Positions 1-5,921 of a stretch of 6,532 nucleotides of DNA are shown here, one piece after another. The notes under the pieces are model-generated. The model had not been told where the DNA came from. It searched no databases and was given only the letters and a program-made list of their open reading frames with translations. How positions within the stretch are numbered: the first letter of the stretch is position 1; every line of letters begins with the position of its first letter. A program made the position numbers and the translations under genes. The DNA comes from JAGOMX01 sp041738135. GTDB taxonomy: Bacteria > Pseudomonadota > Alphaproteobacteria > JAGOMX01. Location of the stretch: positions 1 through 6,532 of the forward strand of contig JBGSQK010000014.1 in the NCBI GenBank assembly GCA_041738135.1. Reading direction: 5' to 3'.

Positions 1-102
1 CATGCGTTAGAAAATATTCATACGACGAAAGATTTAAGCCAGCTGCTGCCGTTCAACTTCAAACCCGCCCTGAATAAGGGGTCTGCAGCGGTAGCAAGCT
101 AA
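1..102 (+). CDS. C-terminal end of an IS66-family transposase (partial, 5' end outside window)
   Basis: The frame is open from base 1 to a TAA at 100-102 and gives the last 33 residues of a protein. They include DLSQLLPFNF and end in ...ALNKGSAAVAS. A 'LLPW/F-N' stretch near the C-terminus is typical of IS66 TnpC transposases (family knowledge). The stop lies 37 bp inside an element end reading ...CCGCTTAC, the reverse complement of the GTAAGCGG start characteristic of IS66 inverted repeats. The same tail is encoded on the other strand at the right edge of the window. The catalytic domain is outside the window, so activity cannot be judged. Family assignment is fairly sure; subgroup is unknown. 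Confidence 0.75.
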   Translation, partial: HALENIHTTKDLSQLLPFNFKPALNKGSAAVAS

Positions 103-139
103 ATTTATACCGCAGGGGTGGGGTTGTTTTACCGCTTAC
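1..139 (+). mobile_element. Right end of an IS66-family element (copy A)
   Basis: This segment holds the transposase tail plus the terminal repeat ending ...GTTTTACCGCTTAC at 139. Read outward from the end it is GTAAGCGGTAAAACAACC, matching the GTAAGCG start of IS66-family termini. By my hand alignment it is 125/138 identical to the reverse complement of 6395-6532, and the first 40 aligned bases are identical. The body of the element lies to the left, beyond the window. IS66 elements normally make 8-bp target duplications, so GATTTAAG (140-147) is the expected right-hand duplication. Confidence 0.8.
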
Positions 140-248
140 GATTTAAGTCAGCTACTACCTTTTAACTTCAAACCCGCCCTAAATAAGGCATCCGCTGTGG
201 TAACGAGCTAAAGTTGCAGTGAAGGGGTGTGGTTGTTTAACCGCTTAC
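140..248 (+). mobile_element. Second, diverged IS66-family right end in direct tandem (copy B)
   Basis: The 109 bases here align without gaps to bases 31-139 (88/109 identical by hand count), starting at GATTTAAG and ending at ...TTTAACCGCTTAC. They still encode a transposase tail, DLSQLLPFNF to a TAA at 209-211, in which KASAVVTS replaces KGSAAVAS. No transposase upstream of this point remains in place, because copy A begins immediately to the left. The simplest reading is that copy A inserted into an older related IS, leaving its 3' end here. A 109-bp tandem duplication that later diverged is the alternative. Confidence 0.75.
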
Positions 249-433
249 GAGATAACGGATACATAAAAAATCACATAAGGGCAAAAGCCTATCTTGAAGG
301 CCTCATCCAACAAGGAAACAAAGCCGCCATAAGACAGCAAATGTATAACTGGCTACACGGCACTCACGGATGTGCATGGGACCCAGAAGCAGCTTACCGT
401 CTGGCAAGACATTGGCTTTGTCCCCTGGAATAA
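249..433 (+). pseudogene. 3' fragment of a probable Sel1-like repeat protein, cut off by the IS66 end
   Basis: Directly after the IS terminus at 248 a frame runs open to a TAA at 431-433, giving about 60 residues. Spaced G, A, Y, G, D and A residues in QGNKAAIRQQMYNWLHG and the following WDPEAAYRLARHW match the Sel1-like form of tetratricopeptide repeat, with an A..Y..G..G...D...A pattern (family knowledge, matched by eye). There is no start codon with a ribosome binding site. The only in-frame start is a GTG inside the IS end (227), which would add seven IS-derived residues, so I treat this as the stranded 3' end of a gene disrupted by the IS. Sel1-like proteins are often expanded in host-associated proteobacteria. 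The repeat assignment rests on a single unit and is tentative. Confidence 0.5.
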
Positions 434-647
434 GTTCAACAAAGATGCATTTAGTCCTAGTTTCGGGATGTCCACATAGAAGCATACCTTGAAAGTTTTT
501 TGTGCTTTGGTTTTCCTGTTAATAGTGTATCAATAGCACCTGTTATAGAGACCCAGGCAATAAGTTAACCCTTTTTTATCAAAAAACCTTGCATAAAATA
601 AATCAGGCTTATATGAGTTAGAAGCCGTGCATAAAGGTTATTTATAT

Positions 648-800
648 ATGTGGAAATTATTAGAAATGATTAAGTTTTCGAAGAAGTTAGCAATTATCGC
701 GAGTCTAGCGACCTTGAGTGCAGGGCAGTTTGTTGCCTTTGGATCCAGCAATATGAATGATGCGGGTGTAAGGAAAAGACGTGAATTACTCATGACTTAA
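648..800 (+). pseudogene. Truncated gene: signal peptide and about 20 residues, paralogous to the start of the 834-residue protein
   Basis: ATG at 648 (AAAGG at 633-637; a second ATG at 666) opens a 50-codon frame ending in TAA at 798-800. It reads as a lysine-rich n-region, a hydrophobic core (LAIIASLATL) and a cleavage area SAGQFVAFGSS, which closely matches KKLTTTASLVALCSGQFAFGSD at the start of the gene on the minus strand ending at 5749. The DNA also matches (GCGAGTCT and CAGGGCA-TTTG in both). After the signal, RKRRELL resembles PRKQELI of the large protein (residues 57-63). In another frame (791-859) the text continues as DLNNLPYKL before a stop, possibly a frameshifted continuation. 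I see a decayed paralogue. A functional 44-50 residue secreted peptide is possible but less likely. Confidence 0.55.
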
Positions 801-874
801 ACAACCTACCTTACAAATTAACTTTACGAGTACGTACAATTAGATGGAAAAAGTCTTAGATTCATCAATATATT

Positions 875-905
875 TGTCAGAATTCATAGGGCAGTTCTGC
901 CTGAT
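875..905. repeat. Interrupted copy of a short repeat shared with 2010-2026
   Basis: TGTCAGAA (875-882) and CTGCCTGAT (897-905) occur here separated by 14 bases. The same two strings are contiguous at 2010-2026. Each copy lies in the region before a plus-strand gene (about 70-100 bases upstream of the beta-lactamase start and about 95 bases upstream of the EEP start). It could be a remnant of a duplicated block or a regulatory site. It is short enough that chance is not excluded. Confidence 0.3.
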
Positions 906-913
906 GAAATATC

Positions 914-943
914 TTGATCTTAAGTGCTTATTCGGCTAATTAT
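914..943 (+). promoter_or_regulatory. Possible sigma70-type promoter for the beta-lactamase gene
   Basis: TTGATC (914-919) and AATTAT (938-943) are separated by 18 bases, each matching 4 of 6 consensus positions. Transcription would start near 950, leaving a leader of roughly 50 bases before the preferred start at 1003. The region is AT-rich, so such matches arise easily. Confidence 0.3.
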
Positions 944-1002
944 CTTTTTTGTCTGAATGAAAAGAAAAGTCTAAAATGTTTACGATATTGGATAAGATTA
1001 AT

Positions 1003-1842
1003 ATGGAAAATAAAATGAAAAAGTTTCTTATTATAACCCTCGCCGCGCTAGGCTTAAATCTTACAAGTGATGCCGCTGCATCAACACCTATAAACACAGC
1101 TTTCATAGCAAAAAAGAATGGTTCAATCCTTAGAACACAAGGGAATTGTGATGCTCAAAGCCCTCCTTGTTCAACTTTTAAAGTTGCTTTGGTCCTGATG
1201 GGATTTGATGCGGGCATTTTAATTGATAAAAATTCCCCCAAGTGGGTATTTAAGGAAGAGTATCAAGACAACTTTCAAAGTTGGTATAATCCCGAGATGG
1301 CCGTTAAGTATGGTTGGCTCGGAGAGCACACACCTGCAACTTTTATTCAGAATTCAGTTCTCTGGTTTTCCCACCAAATTACGCAACGTCTTGGAAAGAA
1401 AAAATTCCAAGCCTATGTGAACAAACTTAATTATGGAAATAAGGATATTTCCGGCACTCCTGGCAAAGACGATGGCCTATTGAATGCTTGGTTAGAAACA
1501 TCCCTTAAGATCTCACCGCGGGAGCAAGTAGAATTCCTTGAGAAACTGCTCGCTGGCAAACTTTCTGTATCTTCTGAGGCGCAAGCGAAGACGTTGGAGA
1601 TTATGGTAAAAAAAGATGAGGATGGCAAGCCAATCCAGTGGGATGGATGGAAGTTATATGGTAAAACAGGCGGGGGCACAGGTTGCAATAGATGGTTTAT
1701 CGGATGGGTTGAAAAAGGCCGGGAGAAAATCGTTTTTGCCCAGTATGTCGGGCTGACGAGAGATACCCCTGAAATCAGAAAGGATGCTCCAATGGCCATT
1801 GATAAGGCAAAGGAAAATATTCTGCAGCTCGTTGGGTCTTAA
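1003..1842 (+). CDS. bla: Class D (OXA-type) serine beta-lactamase
   Basis: This is a secreted penicillin-hydrolysing enzyme that acts in the periplasm by a serine acyl-enzyme, with a carboxylated lysine as general base (family knowledge). The 279-residue product begins with a Sec signal peptide (MKKFLIITLAALGLNL..., cleavage probably after the DAAA near residue 26). All class D landmarks are present: nucleophile motif STFK (S57, K60), second motif SVLW (S118), YGN (144-146), the tryptophan equivalent to the one that stabilises the carboxylated lysine (W163), KTG (221-223) and WFIGW (231-235). The third residue of S-x-V is leucine here (L120). Length is normal for the family. Starts at 976, 1003 and 1015 are in frame; 1003 has GGATAAG 6 bases upstream, and 1015 starts exactly at MKK. 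No regulator is adjacent. The spectrum cannot be read from sequence. Confidence 0.93.
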   Translation: MENKMKKFLIITLAALGLNLTSDAAASTPINTAFIAKKNGSILRTQGNCDAQSPPCSTFKVALVLMGFDAGILIDKNSPKWVFKEEYQDNFQSWYNPEMAVKYGWLGEHTPATFIQNSVLWFSHQITQRLGKKKFQAYVNKLNYGNKDISGTPGKDDGLLNAWLETSLKISPREQVEFLEKLLAGKLSVSSEAQAKTLEIMVKKDEDGKPIQWDGWKLYGKTGGGTGCNRWFIGWVEKGREKIVFAQYVGLTRDTPEIRKDAPMAIDKAKENILQLVGS

Positions 1843-1913
1843 TTGCACATAAGCAAGAGTGCTTTTCATGAAGCGAATACGATTTGCCCAACCGCGGTTT
1901 AACTTTACTATAA

Positions 1914-1940
1914 CTGCCCCACAACCATGTCTATACGGAA
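1914..1940 (+). repeat. Copy 1 of a short intergenic repeat found after both plus-strand genes
   Basis: The segment CTGCCCCACAACCATG, six variable bases, then CGGAA recurs at 3099-3125 with one gap. AACTT-rich sequence stands nearby in both copies, and GAACTTAAAGCT follows here (1938-1949) but precedes copy 2 (3089-3100), as if from permuted units of a longer repeat. It lies 71 bases after the beta-lactamase stop. It codes for nothing I can see. Confidence 0.45.
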
Positions 1941-2009
1941 CTTAAAGCTTGTTTTGACTAATTTTTTGAAGGATGAAAAAGGGGAGTGTTTTTACCTCTG
2001 TCTGTTATA

Positions 2010-2026
2010 TGTCAGAACTGCCTGAT
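2010..2026. repeat. Contiguous copy of the TGTCAGAA-CTGCCTGAT repeat
   Basis: Seventeen bases match the two halves found at 875-882 and 897-905. TCAG and CTGA at the two sides (2012-2015 and 2022-2025) form a small dyad. It sits upstream of the EEP gene and just before its candidate promoter. Confidence 0.3.
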
Positions 2027-2040
2027 TTAGGGGTGTGCTA

Positions 2041-2070
2041 TAGACAATTGTATTAAACTTTGATTATTAA
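2041..2070 (+). promoter_or_regulatory. Possible sigma70-type promoter for the EEP gene
   Basis: TAGACA (2041-2046; 5 of 6 to TTGACA) and TATTAA (2065-2070; 4 of 6 to TATAAT) are 18 bases apart. Transcription would begin near 2077. That would exclude the ATG at 2070 as a start and agrees with the GTG start at 2121. Confidence 0.35.
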
Positions 2071-2106
2071 TGTTTATTGGAATAGTATGCCGACTAAAGA
2101 TTGCTG

Positions 2107-2112
2107 AAGGAG
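2107..2112 (+). promoter_or_regulatory. Strong Shine-Dalgarno that fixes the EEP start at GTG 2121
   Basis: AAGGAG ends 8 bases before GTG at 2121. The upstream in-frame ATG at 2070 has no purine-rich site, and the ATG at 2127 would be 14 bases away. The GTG is therefore the best-supported start. Confidence 0.7.
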
Positions 2113-2120
2113 CTTACCAG

Positions 2121-3077
2121 GTGAAAATGATTGCTGTTATTACTTTTAATCTATCTTTCCTCATTTTTACGGGGGTTATAGGGTATGTCTATCAAATGAA
2201 GCCCAACGGTTATTCCGAGCTCGCAAGTCATTTTGCCTTATTCTTTTTTATGATAAGTTCTATTTATTTCTCCCTTTACGTTTTTTATAACAATAAAATA
2301 TTTATAGCACTGTCCTTAACGACATTAATAGTAACCGCATACCAATGGATGCCTCTATTGCTTCCTGCAAGCGAGCCAAAAAATATCAACCAGGGAGATG
2401 AAGTGTCCATTCTTCAGTTAAACATATGGTGTTATATGGATGATGTAAAAGAAGTGCTGAATTACATAGAAGAGAAGGAATACCCTGATATTGTCGTTAT
2501 TCAAGAGGCAACCCCAGAGCTAGCTGATAAATTAAGGTCTTTAAAAGATAAATATACCTATACGTTTGATGCATCAGAGCATGGGGCATTTGGGATGCTT
2601 TTGTACAGCAGGATACCTTTTTCTAATGTACAAAGAAAGAAATTAGGAAAAAGTTTCAACCAGTATACAGTTGCGGATTTCAAAACGCTTAAAAACAGCA
2701 TTCCCTTTACCCTAATTGAATTTCATGCTTTCTCCCCCGCTGGAGACCGCTCTATGAACATAAGAAAACAGGAATTAGAAGAGATATCGCAGGTCGTTTT
2801 TAATATTCCTGATGGCAATAAAATTCTTATAGGCGACCTCAACACCACACCGTACTCACCTTATTTTGCAGAATTGCTGAAAAATTCAGGGCTTACAAAT
2901 TCAATGCAAGGCCAAAGAATTCAAGGAAGCTGGCCAACTTTTGTACCATTCTTTCTGAGGATTCCTCTCGACCATCTACTTGTTTCCGATAACATACATG
3001 CTATTAATCAAGAAGTTTGTCCACATGTGGGTTCTGATCACTTGCCTATTCTAACTCGCATTAAAATTGCTAGATGA
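2121..3077 (+). CDS. Membrane-anchored endonuclease/exonuclease/phosphatase (EEP) family protein
   Basis: The product is 318 residues from the GTG start. Three hydrophobic helices come first (about 4-24, 37-56, 60-81), then an EEP domain from about residue 94, the fold of DNase I, exonuclease III and sphingomyelinases. Metal and catalytic signatures are all visible: LNIW (N101), QEA (E129), EFHAFSP (H202), GDLN (D239, N241), PLDHLL (D284, H285) and GSDHLP (D306, H307). The layout of N-terminal membrane helices plus EEP domain is like the YafD-type subgroup, whose catalytic part probably faces the periplasm. The family cleaves phosphodiesters in nucleic acids or lipids; the substrate here cannot be told. 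It is co-oriented with the beta-lactamase but 278 bases downstream with its own likely promoter, so probably a separate transcript. Confidence 0.85.
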   Translation: MKMIAVITFNLSFLIFTGVIGYVYQMKPNGYSELASHFALFFFMISSIYFSLYVFYNNKIFIALSLTTLIVTAYQWMPLLLPASEPKNINQGDEVSILQLNIWCYMDDVKEVLNYIEEKEYPDIVVIQEATPELADKLRSLKDKYTYTFDASEHGAFGMLLYSRIPFSNVQRKKLGKSFNQYTVADFKTLKNSIPFTLIEFHAFSPAGDRSMNIRKQELEEISQVVFNIPDGNKILIGDLNTTPYSPYFAELLKNSGLTNSMQGQRIQGSWPTFVPFFLRIPLDHLLVSDNIHAINQEVCPHVGSDHLPILTRIKIAR

Positions 3078-3098
3078 CAATACGCGTCGAACTTAAAG

Positions 3099-3125
3099 CT
3101 GCCCACAACCATGCGATTGCGGAAT
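3099..3125 (+). repeat. Copy 2 of the short intergenic repeat
   Basis: CTGCCCACAACCATG, six bases, then CGGAA matches 1914-1940 with one base missing. GAACTTAAAGCT (3089-3100) overlaps its left edge. It lies 22 bases after the EEP stop, so each plus-strand gene is followed by one copy. Confidence 0.45.
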
Positions 3126-3201
3126 GGCATACTCAGCGTTAAGTAGAGGTTTGGTCTCAAATTCTATTCTCAGTCCTAAAAAGGGTGAGGATTATAGAAG
3201 C

Positions 3202-3228
3202 GTTTAGGGGGACTCTAGCCCCCTAAAC
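3202..3228. terminator. Perfect 10-bp hairpin between convergent genes, possible bidirectional terminator
   Basis: GTTTAGGGGG (3202-3211) and CCCCCTAAAC (3219-3228) pair perfectly around the 7-base loop ACTCTAG. It lies 17 bases beyond the stop of the 834-residue gene and 125 beyond the EEP stop. Neither side has a clear run of T, so a classic intrinsic terminator is not proven. It could instead act as a transcript-end-protecting stem. Confidence 0.5.
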
Positions 3229-3244
3229 TAATAGTCGATGTCGC

Positions 3245-5749
3245 TTACTTTGAAGGCCACTGCAGCTGGTGTTCCAGCAAGATAGCCGCCGCCGTATATG
3301 CCTTAAAATCACTCTGCACAGCATCTTTTCTGTTCGCATAATCCGAATAGAGATAGCGAGCTTTTGGTTCGAATGCCGCCCTCAATGCAGATGCACTGGC
3401 CACCAATTTACCAAGACTATCTGTTAATTGGATTCTATCATCCTGACTCAATGCGGGATTTACACTAGCACGAGTGAAAGCTTCAACTGCGGCTTGCGTT
3501 GAACCACTCATGGCATGATCCATGAGGAAAAAAATGTCTTGACAGTCTCTCTTACTCGCTTCCTTACCGTATTCAGGATTTTCTTCAAAATCTTTCAGAG
3601 TTCTGACGCAAGACTTAGCTATTTTTTTCGCTTTTATCAAAGCATCTTCTAAACTTTGTATAAGCTTGGGCGCGGAAACACCTACCGTTGACAAAGTGCT
3701 GAAAAATGAGCGCAAAGCGACACGAATAGACTCAAGATGTCCGTTGAGTTCTACAGGGATTACCATGACTTTTCTCAGAGTCTCCTTATCAAGCTGCGAC
3801 GCCTTCAGTAAATCAGCCACAGGCCTTACTGCATCGCGCATACGAGACATTACTGGGAGATCTTTAAGCGCCAACAGCTGTGGCCAACTTATAATTCCAT
3901 TGGTCGCCGGATCGCCTGACTTTGTATAATCTACGATAGCTTCACATGCCCGGTAGATGGCCCCTTCATCATTCATCTGGATCAGGGGTCTTACAAAATT
4001 GTACCCATCACTGCTCGGTAAATCCGCTGGCAGTAACGAATTTCCATAAGCTGTGATGGAAAGAAAAGTAGCCCTAACCCCATCAGGATAAGCTTCGAGT
4101 CCACGTCCTGATAAAGAAATGCCGGAGGAGATTTCCATAATGAGTTTCTCTCTCCCAAAAAACCAACCATGGCGTCCGTCAGGGGAGAGCGATAAAGTAC
4201 GTATACCCTCACACACGGTCGCAATAAGACTCTCTTCCTTCAACGATATCAGGGCGATCATTAATTCATATTGCTCCGGGTCATCTAGATACTCGGACGC
4301 ATGGGTCTTAAGGGTCTGATATACAGCACGGATTTGCTCAGCACTTTTAAGCTCCAGTAGAGCTTCAATAATAGATGTCCTGCGATCTTCCCGGTATTTT
4401 TTTACAAAGGAACATGCAACTTCATGGGCAAGCAATGCTTGTTTGAAATCGCCGATCGTTGTCGCGGCATTCACGGGAATTGATATGGGCGTAAAATCTC
4501 CAAGAGATGCAATTGCCTCACAGACTTCCTTAATGGTAGCGCTGTTTTTTAGTTTTATGAGACCATTGATAATCTTGGATTTATCATTTGAATCCATATC
4601 TAAGAAGCCCCAACTAGGATTACGACATAATCCCAGCAACGTGCCAACGTTCTTTATAACCCCTTCGCAGACATCTTTTATGGTTGCCTCATTTTCTAAT
4701 TTCAACAATTTACAAGCGACATGTTCGAAGAAAATTTCAGGCATCCGTGGCTGTAAGTAGTCCATCAGAGCTTGTTTGTATGGCTTGATAGCTTCGCACT
4801 TTGCAGTCAACGTGGATATATCTTCGATGGCCCCTAACTTCTTTATCAGGTCGGGACCCCAAGTTGCATCCCTGGCGGATTTGAATAGATCTAAAGAGTG
4901 TATAACACCCTTAATCGCCTCGAGATACCGCTTGTCTTTAAGATTACAGAACGCCGCAATGAAAGAAGATCTTTGGATTCCAGGCATTTCACTTGGAAAG
5001 AACATATCAGTATTGCTTTGCAGAAACGCGTGAACATCTGCAAAGAGAGCATTACTGGTCAGGCTATGAAGTCCTTCTTCCCGATGCCCAGGATCAATCA
5101 TAAACTGAGTATCGCGCTCTCTTCCCCGCGCGGGAGTAAACAAAAAAGTCCTAAAGGTCTTCATTGCTTCGCCAACCCATCTTACTTTTTGACTATCTTG
5201 GAGTTTACCGAAGGCCTCAATAATACCAACAATCTCATATAAATACATTTCGGTTGAAAACAAAGTAAGGCGGCTTTCTTTAGTCAGAGGCCCTCCTTCA
5301 TCATTCATTTTGAAAGCGGCACAAACGGCCTCTATCATTTCCCTAGTCTTTAATTTCCCAAAGGCCCCCGGGATGCTCCACATCATAAAAGCATAATTGG
5401 GTTTGTCATAGGACGCGTAATAAGATGTAAGTGCATCGCATATAACAGGGATAAGAGATGGGTCTTCAAACTCTTCAAAATCATGAACCACATGTGGGCC
5501 CAAGTAATTTTCGCCAGTCGGAATCCCAAAAGCTGCGAGTAAGGGTAGCACATGATTTTGAATCAACTCTTGCTTACGGGGCATGGTGCGAGAAGCATAG
5601 GCCTGAAGATCTTGAGCAGGGCGGATATCAAGTGCGAGCAGTCGGGGTTCTTCATCTTGTATTTTGTTATCAGACCCAAACGCAAATTGCCCTGAACATA
5701 ACGCCACAAGACTCGCAGTTGTTGTAAGCTTCTTTATAAGACTAAACAT
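3245..5749 (-). CDS. Large exported protein of unknown function with about eleven degenerate helical repeats
   Basis: I do not recognise this 834-residue protein. It starts at ATG 5749 with GGAG 11 bases upstream and a Sec signal peptide (MFSLIKKLTTTASLVALCSG, likely cleaved after AFG at residue 25); the cysteine does not fit a lipobox. Residues about 90-640 carry a recurring pattern, hydrophobic-x-x-L-K-x4-I-x-x-V-C-E-A-I, at about 91, 129, 179, 266, 303, 347, 396, 463, 499, 588 and 625, spaced 35-90 residues apart. The best copies are KLENEATIKDVCEG, KLKNSATIKEVCEA and SLKEESLIATVCEG. This suggests an alpha-solenoid (HEAT/ARM-like) scaffold, by inference. The last 190 residues are helical without the repeat. 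No catalytic motif or further membrane segment is seen. It lies downstream of the coiled-coil gene, with a terminator between them. Confidence 0.8.
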   Translation of the reverse strand: MFSLIKKLTTTASLVALCSGQFAFGSDNKIQDEEPRLLALDIRPAQDLQAYASRTMPRKQELIQNHVLPLLAAFGIPTGENYLGPHVVHDFEEFEDPSLIPVICDALTSYYASYDKPNYAFMMWSIPGAFGKLKTREMIEAVCAAFKMNDEGGPLTKESRLTLFSTEMYLYEIVGIIEAFGKLQDSQKVRWVGEAMKTFRTFLFTPARGRERDTQFMIDPGHREEGLHSLTSNALFADVHAFLQSNTDMFFPSEMPGIQRSSFIAAFCNLKDKRYLEAIKGVIHSLDLFKSARDATWGPDLIKKLGAIEDISTLTAKCEAIKPYKQALMDYLQPRMPEIFFEHVACKLLKLENEATIKDVCEGVIKNVGTLLGLCRNPSWGFLDMDSNDKSKIINGLIKLKNSATIKEVCEAIASLGDFTPISIPVNAATTIGDFKQALLAHEVACSFVKKYREDRRTSIIEALLELKSAEQIRAVYQTLKTHASEYLDDPEQYELMIALISLKEESLIATVCEGIRTLSLSPDGRHGWFFGREKLIMEISSGISLSGRGLEAYPDGVRATFLSITAYGNSLLPADLPSSDGYNFVRPLIQMNDEGAIYRACEAIVDYTKSGDPATNGIISWPQLLALKDLPVMSRMRDAVRPVADLLKASQLDKETLRKVMVIPVELNGHLESIRVALRSFFSTLSTVGVSAPKLIQSLEDALIKAKKIAKSCVRTLKDFEENPEYGKEASKRDCQDIFFLMDHAMSGSTQAAVEAFTRASVNPALSQDDRIQLTDSLGKLVASASALRAAFEPKARYLYSDYANRKDAVQSDFKAYTAAAILLEHQLQWPSK

Positions 5750-5760
5750 CGCTAATTTAT

Positions 5761-5764
5761 CTCC
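5761..5764 (-). promoter_or_regulatory. Ribosome binding site of the 834-residue gene
   Basis: On the minus strand GGAG stands 11 bases before ATG 5749. No other in-frame start with a comparable site is near, and this start places the signal peptide at the very N-terminus. Confidence 0.6.
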
Positions 5765-5799
5765 GCATATATTAATGTTTATATGAGTATTGTTGGGGT

Positions 5800-5828
5800 T
5801 TTGTAGAGTTAATCTTACTGATCATCAA
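5800..5828 (-). promoter_or_regulatory. Possible promoter for the 834-residue gene
   Basis: Minus strand TTGATG (5828-5823) and TACAAA (5805-5800) are 17 bases apart, each 4 of 6 to consensus. The -35 part overlaps the T-run of the upstream gene's terminator, a compact arrangement. The predicted leader is about 44 bases. Confidence 0.3.
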
Positions 5829-5860
5829 AAAAACAATCCCGGGGAAGTACATTCCCGGGG
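5827..5860 (-). terminator. Intrinsic terminator of the coiled-coil protein gene
   Basis: On the minus strand CCCCGGGAA (5860-5852) pairs with TTCCCCGGG (5846-5838) around a 5-base loop with one internal mismatch. The stem is followed after four bases by seven T (5833-5827). It lies 61 bases after the TAG of the 129-residue gene and before the 834-residue gene, so the two minus-strand genes are probably separate transcripts. Confidence 0.75.
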
Positions 5861-5921
5861 TAGTTTTGATTACAGTTGCGGAAGGGTCGATATTTTTCTT
5901 CCCTGCCGCCACGTTACATGT

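Noticed and set aside
227..433. A 68-codon gene starting at a GTG inside the IS66 end
   Set aside because: The start and first seven residues belong to the IS terminus and there is no properly spaced ribosome binding site; only the 249-433 part looks like former coding sequence.
571..588. Hairpin of CTTTTTTATCAAAAAACC as a terminator for the Sel1-like fragment
   Set aside because: The stem is only A:T pairs with no G:C core, so it would be too weak.
1851..1867. AAGCA-AGAG-TGCTT followed by T's as terminator of the beta-lactamase
   Set aside because: The stem is only 5 bp with few G:C pairs and only a short T-run, not convincing.
1431..1869. Minus-strand open frames of 71 and 122 codons opposite the beta-lactamase
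   Set aside because: They are antisense to a gene with complete family motifs and show no protein features of their own.
3666..5727. Several plus-strand open frames of 66-114 codons opposite the 834-residue gene
   Set aside because: The minus-strand frame is long, uninterrupted, has a good ribosome binding site, signal peptide and internal repeats; the opposite frames are shadows.
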